Made by a program: the position numbers and the translations under genes
Notes under the pieces: generated by a model
What the model saw: only the letters and a program-made list of their open reading frames with translations
Told to the model about the DNA's origin: nothing
Database searches by the model: none
From: Couchioplanes azureus
GTDB lineage: Bacteria; Actinomycetota; Actinomycetes; Mycobacteriales; Micromonosporaceae
Assembly: GCF_014648355.1 (NCBI RefSeq)
Contig: NZ_BMQY01000002.1
Location: forward strand, 372,001-436,000
Length of the DNA: 64,000 nucleotides
Reading direction: 5' to 3'
In this document: positions 1 through 9,526 of the stretch, in pieces
Layout of the letters: each line of letters opens with the position of its first letter
How positions within the stretch are numbered: position 1 is the stretch's first letter

Positions 1-1
1 C

Positions 2-1006
2 GACGACAAGACCAGCATCCTGTCCGCCACGGGCAAGTCGGCGGTCTGCTACCGCGTGGTCAACGGGGTGAGCCTCGCCTCCGGCGACCCGATCGGCGTC
101 CAGGCGGACTGGCCGGTCGCCATCGCGGCCTGGCGCGAGCAGGCCGAGGCCAACGGCTGGATCCCGGCGGTCCTGGGCGCCAGCACGGCCGGCGCGCGAG
201 CCTACTCCCGGGCGGGCCTGCGGGTACTGGAGATCGGCGACGAGGCGGTGCTGCACACCGGCGAGTTCAGCCTGGACGGCCGGCCGATGCGCGCGGTCCG
301 CCAGGCCGTGCACCGCGTCCGGCGGGCCGGGTACGAGGTGCGCATCCACCGCGTCGGCGACGTCGCACCCAGCACGATGGACGAACTGTCGCACTACGCC
401 GACCAGTGGCGGGACGGATCCGTGGAGCGCGGCTTCTCCATGGCCCTGGGCCGCTTCGCCCACCCGGACGACCTGGAGTACGTGGTGGCCGAGGTGCGCG
501 ACGCCGAGGGCCGGCCCGCGGGCGTGCTCGGCTTCGTCCCGTGGGGCGCCGACGGCCTCTCGCTCGACCTCATGCGCAAGGACCCGGACAGCCCCAACGG
601 CATCTTCGAGTTCATGATCGTGGAGCTGCTGGCGCGCGCCGAGGCGATGGGCGTCCGGCGCGTCTCGCTCAACTTCGCCATGTTCCGCTCGGTCTTCGCC
701 CGCGGCGAGCAGCTCGGCGCCGGCCCGCTGCTGCGCGGGTGGCGCGGCCTGCTCCTGTTCGCCTCCCGGTGGTGGCAGCTCGAGTCGCTCTACCGGGCCA
801 ACGTGAAGTACCAGCCCAGCTGGGTGCCCCGCTTCATCTGCTACCCGCGCGGCCGGGACCTGCCCCGGGTCGCCCTGGGTGCCGCCATCGCCGAGGGGTT
901 CGTCACGCCGCCCGGACGCCGCGGTGCGGTTCCGGCGCCCCGCGCCGAGGCCGTCGCCCCGGCGGTGCTCCCCCGCTCGGCCACGCCGACGGGAGTGTCC
1001 CGGTGA
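2..1006 (+). CDS. Aminoacyl-phosphatidylglycerol synthase (DUF2156/MprF-type) C-terminal part, 5' truncated
   Basis: The reading frame is open from base 2, before any start codon, so the gene is cut by the window edge and only its last 334 codons are present. The visible part matches the catalytic DUF2156 domain of lysyl/alanyl-phosphatidylglycerol synthases: an early SATGKSAVCYRVVNGVSLA stretch followed by GDPIG, then a GNAT-like fold with LDLMRKD, and GIFEFMIVELLARAEAMGV followed by SLNFAMFRSVF. These membrane enzymes move an amino acid from charged tRNA to phosphatidylglycerol, lowering envelope negative charge. The membrane part would lie upstream. The stop overlaps the GTG of the next gene (GTGA), so the two are translationally coupled. 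The amino acid used cannot be told from the sequence. Confidence 0.85.
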   Translation, partial: DDKTSILSATGKSAVCYRVVNGVSLASGDPIGVQADWPVAIAAWREQAEANGWIPAVLGASTAGARAYSRAGLRVLEIGDEAVLHTGEFSLDGRPMRAVRQAVHRVRRAGYEVRIHRVGDVAPSTMDELSHYADQWRDGSVERGFSMALGRFAHPDDLEYVVAEVRDAEGRPAGVLGFVPWGADGLSLDLMRKDPDSPNGIFEFMIVELLARAEAMGVRRVSLNFAMFRSVFARGEQLGAGPLLRGWRGLLLFASRWWQLESLYRANVKYQPSWVPRFICYPRGRDLPRVALGAAIAEGFVTPPGRRGAVPAPRAEAVAPAVLPRSATPTGVSR

Positions 1007-2163
1007 GCGACATCGTCATCACCAGCGGCTGGGTGATCGCCCTGGTGATCGCCCTGACCGTGGCCGCCGCGGTGGCCACCGCGAAGTTCTGGGACCGGGG
1101 CCGGTTCCGCACCCTGCACCGCGCCTTCGGGCTGCTCGTCGTCCAACTGCTGGTGCTGCTCAGCATCGGCGCCGTGATCAACCGGGGGGCGAACTTCTAC
1201 GTCACCCTCGGCGAGCTGTTCGGCCAGGGCAAGGAGGACAGCTACGCGGCCTCGCTCCCGCAGCAGGCGCCGACGTTGTCCGCCGACGGCGCCGGCCAGG
1301 ACGGTCTCGCCCGCTGGATCGCCGACCATCCCCCCAGGCCCGGCCAGGGCACCCTGATCCCCGCCATGCTGGCCGGCCCGCGCACCGGATACCGCCTCCC
1401 GGCGCAGATCTACCTGCCCCCGGGCTACGCCACCACTCCCGCGACCCGCAAGTTCCCCGTCGTGCTGTTCCTGGCGGGCTACCCCGGCACCCATTACAGC
1501 TGGTCCAAGAGCGTGGGCGTGCCGGCCGCACTGGACCGGGCGATCGGCGCGAAGCACCTGGCACCGGTGATCGCCGTCCTGGCCGAGCAGGACCCCGTCC
1601 GCGGCCGGGACAGCGAATGCGTCGACTCCGCCCACGGCATCCGGGCCGACACGTACCTCTCCAGCGACGTGCCGGACGTGGTAGGCCGCCACTTCCGGGC
1701 GGCGAGCGGCCGGGGGAACTGGTCCGTGGTGGGCTACTCGACCGGCGGCTTCTGCGCGGCCAACCTGGCCCTGCGCCACCCGGACAAGTTCTCCGCCGCC
1801 GGAGTCCTGTCCGGCTACTTCCGGCCGATCGTCGACCGGTCGACCGGCGACCTCTACAAGGGAGACCTCGACCTGCGCCGCGCCAACGACCCCCGGATCC
1901 TGATCGGCCAGCGCCGGCCCGCGCCGACGCACCTGTTCCTCTTCGCCGGAACGGGCGACCGCGAGGCCCTCGAGGACCTGAAGGCCTTCGCGCCGCTGGT
2001 CCACGCCCCGGACACGGTCAAGGTCGTCGACGACCGGCCGGGCGGGCACAACTTCGCCACCTGGAACGCGGTCCTGCCCGACCTGTTCCAGTGGCTGAAC
2101 CGGACGCTCGGCAGCGCCGGCCCGCAGGACACGGGAACGGCGACCCTCAGCCGCCCACAGTGA
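1003..2163 (+). CDS. Membrane-anchored alpha/beta-hydrolase, esterase family
   Basis: 386 residues from a GTG that overlaps the preceding stop by 4 nt. Two hydrophobic segments near residues 7-25 and 42-60 suggest membrane anchoring, with the catalytic domain probably outside. The hydrolase domain has GYSTGG with nucleophile Ser246, a likely acid Asp319 (AGTGD) and His349 (GGHNF), as in the putative-esterase family (PF00756, antigen 85/esterase D fold). Coupling to an aminoacyl-phosphatidylglycerol synthase suggests it removes the aminoacyl group from that lipid, as described for hydrolases encoded beside such synthases in other Gram-positives. This role is inference; the hydrolase call is firm. 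Confidence 0.8.
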   Translation: MSDIVITSGWVIALVIALTVAAAVATAKFWDRGRFRTLHRAFGLLVVQLLVLLSIGAVINRGANFYVTLGELFGQGKEDSYAASLPQQAPTLSADGAGQDGLARWIADHPPRPGQGTLIPAMLAGPRTGYRLPAQIYLPPGYATTPATRKFPVVLFLAGYPGTHYSWSKSVGVPAALDRAIGAKHLAPVIAVLAEQDPVRGRDSECVDSAHGIRADTYLSSDVPDVVGRHFRAASGRGNWSVVGYSTGGFCAANLALRHPDKFSAAGVLSGYFRPIVDRSTGDLYKGDLDLRRANDPRILIGQRRPAPTHLFLFAGTGDREALEDLKAFAPLVHAPDTVKVVDDRPGGHNFATWNAVLPDLFQWLNRTLGSAGPQDTGTATLSRPQ

Positions 2164-2400
2164 TCCGGTATTCCAGCGGCTGCTCGCTCCGGTTGCCGGA
2201 GCGGTCCACCGCCACCGCGCGCAGGACGTGAGCCCCCGGCGGCCTGCTCGGCTACCCCTCCGGCGCGGCGGCCGGTCACGTCGTGCGCGCCCACCTCGGC
2301 GGCGTGGGACCACGCCCCCGCGTCGCGCAGCCGCACGGAGTCGCCGATCCGGGTGTGGCGCTTCTCGGGCGCGCCCCCGGCGATCGCCGCCGCGGCACAC
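2147..2400 (-). pseudogene. Decayed remnant of a secreted-protein C-terminus
   Basis: On the minus strand one frame (about 2400 to 2240) reads RIGDSVRLRDAGAWSHAAEV. After an apparent 1-nt frame change a second frame (2251 to 2150) reads PPGAHVLRAVAVDRSGNRSE and then EYRITVGG before a stop at 2147-2149. The second piece is typical of the last strand of an Ig-like/fibronectin-like domain ending an exported protein. In its frame a TAG at 2252-2254 closes it upstream, and no start or signal peptide is visible. It overlaps the end of the esterase gene by 17 bases tail to tail. I read this as a gene fragment; the parent family is unknown. Confidence 0.45.
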
Positions 2401-2564
2401 GACCGGAACCTGCGACATCAACCCCGTCGACCGGTTCGCGCGGCACAGAGGTGTCAGGCGACGACCGGTGGCGATCTCCCGGTGCCCGCGGCGCCGGAGT
2501 CGGCGAAACGGGCGAGAGCGGGCCCCCGATGCCTCATACTCTGGGCAGACACAGGAAGGGCGCC

Positions 2565-2933
2565 ATGGCTTTGATAATGGTGGTCGACGACGACGTCGAC
2601 GTGCGGGATCTCATCGAGCTGACCCTGCGCACCGACGGCCACGACGTCCTGTCCGCGAACGACGCGCCCGAGGCGCTGACCGCGATGCGGGAGAACCAGC
2701 CCGATCTGCTGGTCACCGACCAGATGATGCCGGGCATGACGGGTCTGGAGCTGATCCGGGCCATGCGCGAGGACCACACCATCGCCGAGATCCCGGTGAT
2801 CCTGCTGACCGGCGCCGACAAGCACCGCGACCTGTTCTCGGTGGACCGCTGGCTGGAGAAGCCGTTCAGCCCCGCCCGGCTCCGGTCGCACGTGCAGGCC
2901 CTGCTGAACCGCAGTGCCTCGCACCGCTCCTGA
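2565..2933 (+). CDS. Single-domain response regulator (CheY-like)
   Basis: 122 residues; ATG chosen because AGGAAGG sits 6 nt upstream, whereas the longer open frame from 2283 is not protein-like. It is a lone receiver domain: acidic pocket Asp8-Asp9, phosphoacceptor Asp52 (VTDQMMPGM), Thr82 (ILLTG) and Lys99 (EKPF). No output domain or histidine kinase lies nearby, so it is an orphan that probably acts by protein-protein contact, like CheY or the receivers that feed hybrid kinases. Two chemoreceptors lie far downstream in the window, but no CheA is present. It ends 6 bp from the convergent protease gene. Confidence 0.88.
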   Translation: MALIMVVDDDVDVRDLIELTLRTDGHDVLSANDAPEALTAMRENQPDLLVTDQMMPGMTGLELIRAMREDHTIAEIPVILLTGADKHRDLFSVDRWLEKPFSPARLRSHVQALLNRSASHRS

Positions 2934-2939
2934 GGCGGG

Positions 2940-4922
<1,983 letters not shown>

Positions 4923-5083
4923 CCGGCGACCACCACCCTTCCGCGTCGCCCGGACGGCAGGACGCAGGCCCAGAGTGGGCCCGAGCCGGTGCCGTGGGGG
5001 AACGGGACGGGTTGCCATCGGGTTGCCGGCCGCCCCGGCGGGATCTGCGCAGGTCGGGCCCCGCGCTGCCGATCAGGACGGCC

Positions 5084-5908
5084 ATGTCGCTCCCGCTCCG
5101 GCATCGCGTCGCCGCCGTCCTCGCCGTCGTGGTCACCGGCTGCGTTCCCGCCGCCGCCGTCCCGGCGCCGGCCACGGCCGCCCCGGCGGCGACCGCGTCG
5201 GCCCGGGCCGCGGCGCCGGGCAACCGCAAGGCGTGGGCGACCTTCGACCCCCGCGCCCGCTGGAACCCGTGCGCGGTCATCGGCTACCGGTTCAATCCGG
5301 CACGGGCGCCGAAGGGCGCGCTGACCGACCTCGAGGGGGCGATCCGGCGGATCAGCAGCGCCACCGGGCTCAGGTTCGCCTACCGCGGCACGACCACCGC
5401 CGTGCCGCACGCCACGAAGGGCTACAACCCGGACTATCCCTCCGACACCCAGCTCGTGGTCGCGTGGGTGGATCCGGGCAAGCAGAGCGAGTGGCTGCCG
5501 AAGAACGGCCCGGCCGGCGTCGGCGGCCCGGCGTGGACCACCGGCTACACCGCGAAGGGCACGAAGGTGGGTCTCATCCTGTGGGCCGGTGTCGTCCTGA
5601 ACACGCGGGTCACACTGACGGGTGGCTTCGGCGCCGGCCCGCGGGTGGGCTGGCAGGGCACCCGCGGCCAGCTGCTGATGCACGAGCTCGGGCACGCGGT
5701 GGGCCTGGACCACCCGGAGATCCGGGATCAGAAGCAGATCATGTACCCGATGATGACCCGCAAGAAGGCCGTCTGGGGCGCCGGGGACCTGACGGGTCTC
5801 ACGGTGGTCGGCAAGGCCGGCGGCTGCGTCCGCAGGGATCCCCCGGCCTCGGCGACCGCGCTCACCGGCGGCACCCCCGCGGAGTTCGGCGCGTTCGTCC
5901 GCTCCTGA
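5084..5908 (+). CDS. Secreted matrixin-like zinc metalloprotease
   Basis: 274 residues; ATG 5084 gives a signal peptide (MSLPLRHR then a hydrophobic core and an Ala-rich cleavage region near residue 35). The metzincin zinc site HELGHAVGLDH is complete: His200, catalytic Glu201, His204 and His210, followed by a Met-turn IMYPMM. Upstream text (FDPRARWNPC, GYRFNP) resembles the beta-strand part of actinobacterial matrixin/M10-like peptidases. A Cys pair near the ends could form a disulfide. The substrate is unknown. It is divergently arranged with the S8 protease gene, suggesting one exoprotease locus. Confidence 0.85.
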   Translation: MSLPLRHRVAAVLAVVVTGCVPAAAVPAPATAAPAATASARAAAPGNRKAWATFDPRARWNPCAVIGYRFNPARAPKGALTDLEGAIRRISSATGLRFAYRGTTTAVPHATKGYNPDYPSDTQLVVAWVDPGKQSEWLPKNGPAGVGGPAWTTGYTAKGTKVGLILWAGVVLNTRVTLTGGFGAGPRVGWQGTRGQLLMHELGHAVGLDHPEIRDQKQIMYPMMTRKKAVWGAGDLTGLTVVGKAGGCVRRDPPASATALTGGTPAEFGAFVRS

Positions 5909-6098
5909 GTCCGGCGGGCGTTTCCCATTCCACCGGCTTTCGTTGAACCGTTCCGGCCACCTATCCGTGATCTTGGTGCGCGCACTGCCACCCCGGCCGC
6001 AACGCTGGCCGTTTAAAAGTTCGTAAGGTAACGTGCGCTACCTGCGGGGTGCCGGGTGTGGCGATCTTTTTCTGCACGGTAGGACGAGGGCCTGGACC

Positions 6099-6983
6099 AT
6101 GTTGAATCGCGCTGTCATGTACGCCAAGCAGCACACTCCCAATTCCATGCGGGTCGTGATACGCCGCACCATGCTCGAGGCGCACAACACCAGATTGCGG
6201 CTGACCGTCCCGGTGGTTTCGCGTTGCGAATACGTGAACATTTATCATTGCGCGGTCCGCAAGACGGCCAGCCAATGGATCAAGGCACTATTCAGCGATC
6301 CGATCGTCTATCGCCACAGCGGGCTGCCCACCTACGATCCCCGGTTCTACAACTGGAGCCATCCCCGGGTCTGCCCGCCGAACCGGGTGGCGTTGTCGCT
6401 CTTCTTCTCCCGTGAGCGCTTCGACGCCATCCCGAAGCCCGAGAGCCACCGTGCGTTCTTCGTCCTGCGGGACCCGCGGGACATGGTCGTGTCGAGCTAC
6501 TTCTCCACGCGCAAGTCGCACGCGCCGATGGGCGACGTCCTCAAGGTTCGCAAGGAGCTCGAGGACCGGCCGTTCACGGACGGGATGGTGTACCTCATCG
6601 GCCACCTCGCCAAGAAGGGCACGTTCAAGGCGCTCCGGTCGTGGGCGACCGCCCCGGACGACGGCGCCGTCCGGCTGTTCCGCTACGAGGATCTGACCGG
6701 GCCCGCCCAGCTGGAGCAGGTGGACCAGCTGATGCGCCACTGCGGGATCGTCATTCCCCGGCCCGAGCTGACCACGCTCCTCTCCCGCTACAGCTTCTCG
6801 GAGATGAACAGCCGCACGGGAGCGGGGGCGGTGTCGCACTACCGCAAGGGCCGGCCCGGCGACTGGCGCAACCACTTCGACGACGACATCCAGGAAGCGT
6901 TCGCGAAGGCCACCGGCGACCTGATCGGCCTCCTCGGCTACTCCGAGGAGCGCTCGGCCCCGCCGGCGGGCAGCCGGGTCTGA
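6099..6983 (+). CDS. PAPS-dependent sulfotransferase family protein
   Basis: 294 residues; ATG 6099 follows GAGGG at 9 nt spacing. The 5' phosphosulfate-binding loop is VRKTASQWIKALF near the N-terminus, the 3' phosphate site is FVLRDPRDMVVSSYFS, and KGRPGDWRNHF is the C-terminal signature loop of the Sulfotransfer_1 fold. The enzyme would move sulfate from PAPS to a small molecule or glycan, probably in the cytosol. No PAPS-synthesis genes are nearby. The first 250 bp and the upstream region are more A/T-rich than the neighbours, which hints at transfer. It ends 1 bp before the convergent transporter gene. Confidence 0.85.
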   Translation: MLNRAVMYAKQHTPNSMRVVIRRTMLEAHNTRLRLTVPVVSRCEYVNIYHCAVRKTASQWIKALFSDPIVYRHSGLPTYDPRFYNWSHPRVCPPNRVALSLFFSRERFDAIPKPESHRAFFVLRDPRDMVVSSYFSTRKSHAPMGDVLKVRKELEDRPFTDGMVYLIGHLAKKGTFKALRSWATAPDDGAVRLFRYEDLTGPAQLEQVDQLMRHCGIVIPRPELTTLLSRYSFSEMNSRTGAGAVSHYRKGRPGDWRNHFDDDIQEAFAKATGDLIGLLGYSEERSAPPAGSRV

Positions 6984-6984
6984 C

Positions 6985-7941
6985 TCACGGCCTGCCCTCG
7001 ATCCGGGACACCGGCGCGATCACCAGGTCGTGCACGCGCCAGTCGAAGCCGCGGACGAACTTCTCCAGCCGCTCGAGCCGGTCCACCAGGCCGTCGGTGC
7101 CCGGGCGGGGCACGACGACGAGCTCGCCGACGAAGACGTGGCCCTCCTCGCGCAGGCGCAGCCAGGCATCCGCCACCCAGTCGTGGTCGAGCACCGCCGC
7201 GAGCAGCTGGTCCGGCAGGGGATGCGGGCGGCTGCCGTCGACGACCAGGGGGCGGTGGTCCATCAGGTCCGCCACCGCGCCGCGCAGGGTACGCACGCCG
7301 TCGCGGACGATGTCGCCGCCGATCACGAGGGCGGCGACGGCGTCGGCCCACCACCAGCCGGCGCCGATGCCCAGCACGCCCAGGATCGCCGCGCCCGCGG
7401 TCAGCCAGTCCGCGCGGTTCATCTCGGCGTCGGCGAAGAGCACCTTGTCGTGCAGCTCGCGGGCGATCCGCCGCTTGACCCGGCCCAGCAGGATCGCCGG
7501 AACCATCGTGGCGAACAGGACGACGATCATCGGCCAGCCCAGCCAGAGCTGCTGACCGAACACCTCGACCAGGCCGATCGGCGGGCGCTCGCCGGCGACG
7601 AGGCGCATCGCCGAGTCGTACACCACGTATCCGCCCAGCCCGAACAGCGCGACGGCGCCGGCCAGGAAGGCGACGCTCACCGAGCGGTGATATCCGTACG
7701 GGAAGCGCGGGGTCGGGGCGCGCGTCCGGTACCGGGCGGCGATGAGGAACGCCGCCGGCGGGACCAGGCCCAGCATGTCCTCGATCCAGGCCGCCTTCAT
7801 CGCCTGCGACTGCCCCAGCGTGACCGCCAGCAGCGCGATCGCGACCACGAAGAAGGCGATCGTCCACCACTCCAGGCGTACCGCCCGCCGGTGCAGCGCG
7901 GCCTTGCCGGGTGGCAGCTCGAACCGGTCGAAGACCCTCAT
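6985..7941 (-). CDS. Cation diffusion facilitator (CDF) family transporter
   Basis: 318 residues; the ATG overlaps the upstream lipoprotein stop (ATGA), so the two are coupled. About six hydrophobic helices fill residues 25-220, followed by a cytoplasmic domain. The second metal motif (ADAEMNRADW and WWWADAVAAL) fits the CDF fold, which exports Zn, Fe or Mn by proton exchange. The first motif in helix 2 reads WIEDMLGLVP rather than the common HxxxD, so metal choice may differ. The C-terminal portion (REEGHVFVGELVVVP) resembles the CDF regulatory domain. Confidence 0.82.
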   Translation of the reverse strand: MRVFDRFELPPGKAALHRRAVRLEWWTIAFFVVAIALLAVTLGQSQAMKAAWIEDMLGLVPPAAFLIAARYRTRAPTPRFPYGYHRSVSVAFLAGAVALFGLGGYVVYDSAMRLVAGERPPIGLVEVFGQQLWLGWPMIVVLFATMVPAILLGRVKRRIARELHDKVLFADAEMNRADWLTAGAAILGVLGIGAGWWWADAVAALVIGGDIVRDGVRTLRGAVADLMDHRPLVVDGSRPHPLPDQLLAAVLDHDWVADAWLRLREEGHVFVGELVVVPRPGTDGLVDRLERLEKFVRGFDWRVHDLVIAPVSRIEGRP

Positions 7942-8645
7942 CGCGCCTCCTCCGCCCGGCGCAGCAGCTCGTCCACCTCGGCGTGCGACAGGCTGAGCAG
8001 GAAGCCCTCCACCTGCACCTGCCAGCCGTTCTCGCCCGGCGGCACCGCCCACACGTGGTCCTGCTTGCCGAGCTCGTGCCCGGAGGGGCGCAACCGCAGC
8101 TCGGTCAGCCGCCACTGCCCCACGACGACCGGCAGCCCCTCCCCGCCCGTGATCTCCGGGACCGCCACGACGACGGCGTCCTCCGACGCCAGCGCCGCCA
8201 CCTCCGCGGTGCCGGCCGGCACGGCGACCTCGACGCCCGACAGGTCGTCCGGCACCGTCACCCCCGGCGGCGCGGCGACGACGGTGCGGGTCGTGACGTA
8301 CGGGCGGGTCAGCGAGGCGTGCCCGGTCCACGGCGACTGCGCGTCCAGCCCGCCCACGACCAGGTCCAGGACCCGGTCCTTCAGCGCCGGCATGAGCGCC
8401 GACTCCGAGCCCGGATACCACTCGATCCGGGCACCGAGCCGCTGCGCCAGGCGCTGCACCAGCCACACCTCGGCGCCCTGCGGGTCGCCCTGGTCGGGGG
8501 CCCAGGCCCAGGGCGGGCTCTCGGTCAGGCCGACGCGCAACACGCCGTCGCGGACGTCCGCGAGGGTGTTGCCGGCGTCGCGCGGCCACTCGCACCCGGC
8601 CACCAGCACCAGCACCACGACGAGCAGAGCGACGCCTCGCCGCAT
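7938..8645 (-). CDS. Solute-binding lipoprotein (family 3 type), orphan
   Basis: 235 residues. A lipoprotein signal MRRGVALLVVVLVLVAGC ends in lipobox LVAGC at Cys18. Text such as LRVGLTESPPWAW, VDLVVGGLDAQSPW and TRPYVTTRTVVAAP follows the pattern of amino-acid binding proteins (bacterial SBP family 3). The length is slightly short and the second lobe looks reduced. No ABC permease or ATPase adjoins; instead it is coupled to a cation efflux gene. It may sense or buffer a ligand for that transporter, but this is inference. Confidence 0.72.
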   Translation of the reverse strand: MRRGVALLVVVLVLVAGCEWPRDAGNTLADVRDGVLRVGLTESPPWAWAPDQGDPQGAEVWLVQRLAQRLGARIEWYPGSESALMPALKDRVLDLVVGGLDAQSPWTGHASLTRPYVTTRTVVAAPPGVTVPDDLSGVEVAVPAGTAEVAALASEDAVVVAVPEITGGEGLPVVVGQWRLTELRLRPSGHELGKQDHVWAVPPGENGWQVQVEGFLLSLSHAEVDELLRRAEEAR

Positions 8646-8687
8646 CCGGCCTCCTCACCCGAGCAAGATCTACTCATACCCGGTAAG

Positions 8688-8713
8688 TCCCCCGGCGAAT
8701 CCGCTCCGGGGGA
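8688..8713 (-). terminator. Hairpin after the nuclease gene
   Basis: Perfect 8-bp arms TCCCCCGG/CCGGGGGA with a 10-nt loop lie 19 bp past the end of the nuclease gene. There is no U-tract on either strand. Confidence 0.5.
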
Positions 8714-8731
8714 CCTCCGCGCGCCGGTGGT

Positions 8732-9415
8732 TCAGGAGGTGCAGGAGTCGAGCAATCCCTGCAGCGCCGACTTCTCCGCATCCTGCAGGGTGAGCTCCCA
8801 CGAGTGCTTCACGCTGATCCACATCTTGGCGTAGGTGCACCGGAAGTCCGTGCGGGGCGGCAGCCACTCGGCCGGGTCCTGGTCGCCCTTGGCCTGGTTG
8901 ACGTCGTCGGTCACGGCGATCAGCTGAGGATGGGTCATGTCGTTCGCGAACTGCTCGCGGCGCTCGGTGCTCCAGGCGGCGGCGCCGGAGCGCCACGCCT
9001 CGGCCAGCGGCACGAGGTGGTCGATGTCGACGTCGGCCGCGTCGGTCCAGGTCTGCCCGTCGTACGGGCTGAGCCAGCTACCGGAGGTGGCCTGGCAGGC
9101 GTCGTCGACCACGACGCCGGCACCGTCGCGCCGCAGGACGGTCTCGCGGGTGTTGCAGCTGCCCTCGACGTCGTCCCAGTGCGGGAACTTCTCGCGGGAG
9201 TAGCCCGCGCCGCTGCCTTCGGCGTCCACGGCCAGCGCGTTCAGGTGTTCCTGGGCGACGGCCTTGGACGGCACGGCGGGTACGTCGGGCACGTCCCCGG
9301 CATAGGCGGGTACGGCGGGTGCGTCGGGTGCGTCCCCGGCGAAGGCCGGTACGGCGACGGCGGCGGTCGCCGTCAGGGCCGCGGCGGCGACGGCGGCGGC
9401 ACGGGAAAGGCGCAT
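8732..9415 (-). CDS. Secreted HNH nuclease (GmrSD C-terminal / DUF1524 type)
   Basis: 227 residues with a signal peptide (MRLSRAAAV to about residue 25, AFA). The core DIDHLVPLAEAW, FANDMTHPQLIAV, DDVNQAKGDQDPAEWLPP, and a late CTYAKMW form the secreted HNH/DUF1524 nuclease pattern, with the DxDH histidine as general base and Asn/Lys residues near the metal. A short repeat (VPAYAGDVPDVPAVP-like) follows the signal peptide as a linker. Two Cys pairs suggest extracellular stability. It probably degrades DNA or RNA outside the cell, for nutrition or as part of developmental lysis. Confidence 0.82.
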   Translation of the reverse strand: MRLSRAAAVAAAALTATAAVAVPAFAGDAPDAPAVPAYAGDVPDVPAVPSKAVAQEHLNALAVDAEGSGAGYSREKFPHWDDVEGSCNTRETVLRRDGAGVVVDDACQATSGSWLSPYDGQTWTDAADVDIDHLVPLAEAWRSGAAAWSTERREQFANDMTHPQLIAVTDDVNQAKGDQDPAEWLPPRTDFRCTYAKMWISVKHSWELTLQDAEKSALQGLLDSCTS

Positions 9416-9470
9416 CGATGGTCTCCAAGGATCGGCTCGGATGTCACGGTGAAGGTTCGTGCGGAGAGAC

Positions 9471-9507
9471 CGACGGCGGACCTCCGGGAGCCGGAGGCCC
9501 GCCGTCG
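9471..9507 (-). terminator. Strong hairpin after the second S8 protease gene
   Basis: Nine plus seven paired bases (CGACGGCGG/CCGCCGTCG, CCTCCGG/CCGGAGG), one A/C mismatch and a GAG loop, lying 19 bp beyond the protease stop and upstream of the nuclease gene. It separates the two genes. Confidence 0.65.
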
Positions 9508-9526
9508 CGGGGGTCGAGCCGGGGAG

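Noticed and set aside
841..2421. A 526-codon minus-strand frame over the esterase gene
   Set aside because: It has no domain or signal, and the plus-strand gene has a full catalytic triad. Only the separate remnant at 2147-2400 seems real.
5945..5953. GAACCGTTC near the sulfotransferase as an SOS box
   Set aside because: Spacing between the half sites is too short for the GAACnnnnGTTC consensus and the position does not fit a promoter.
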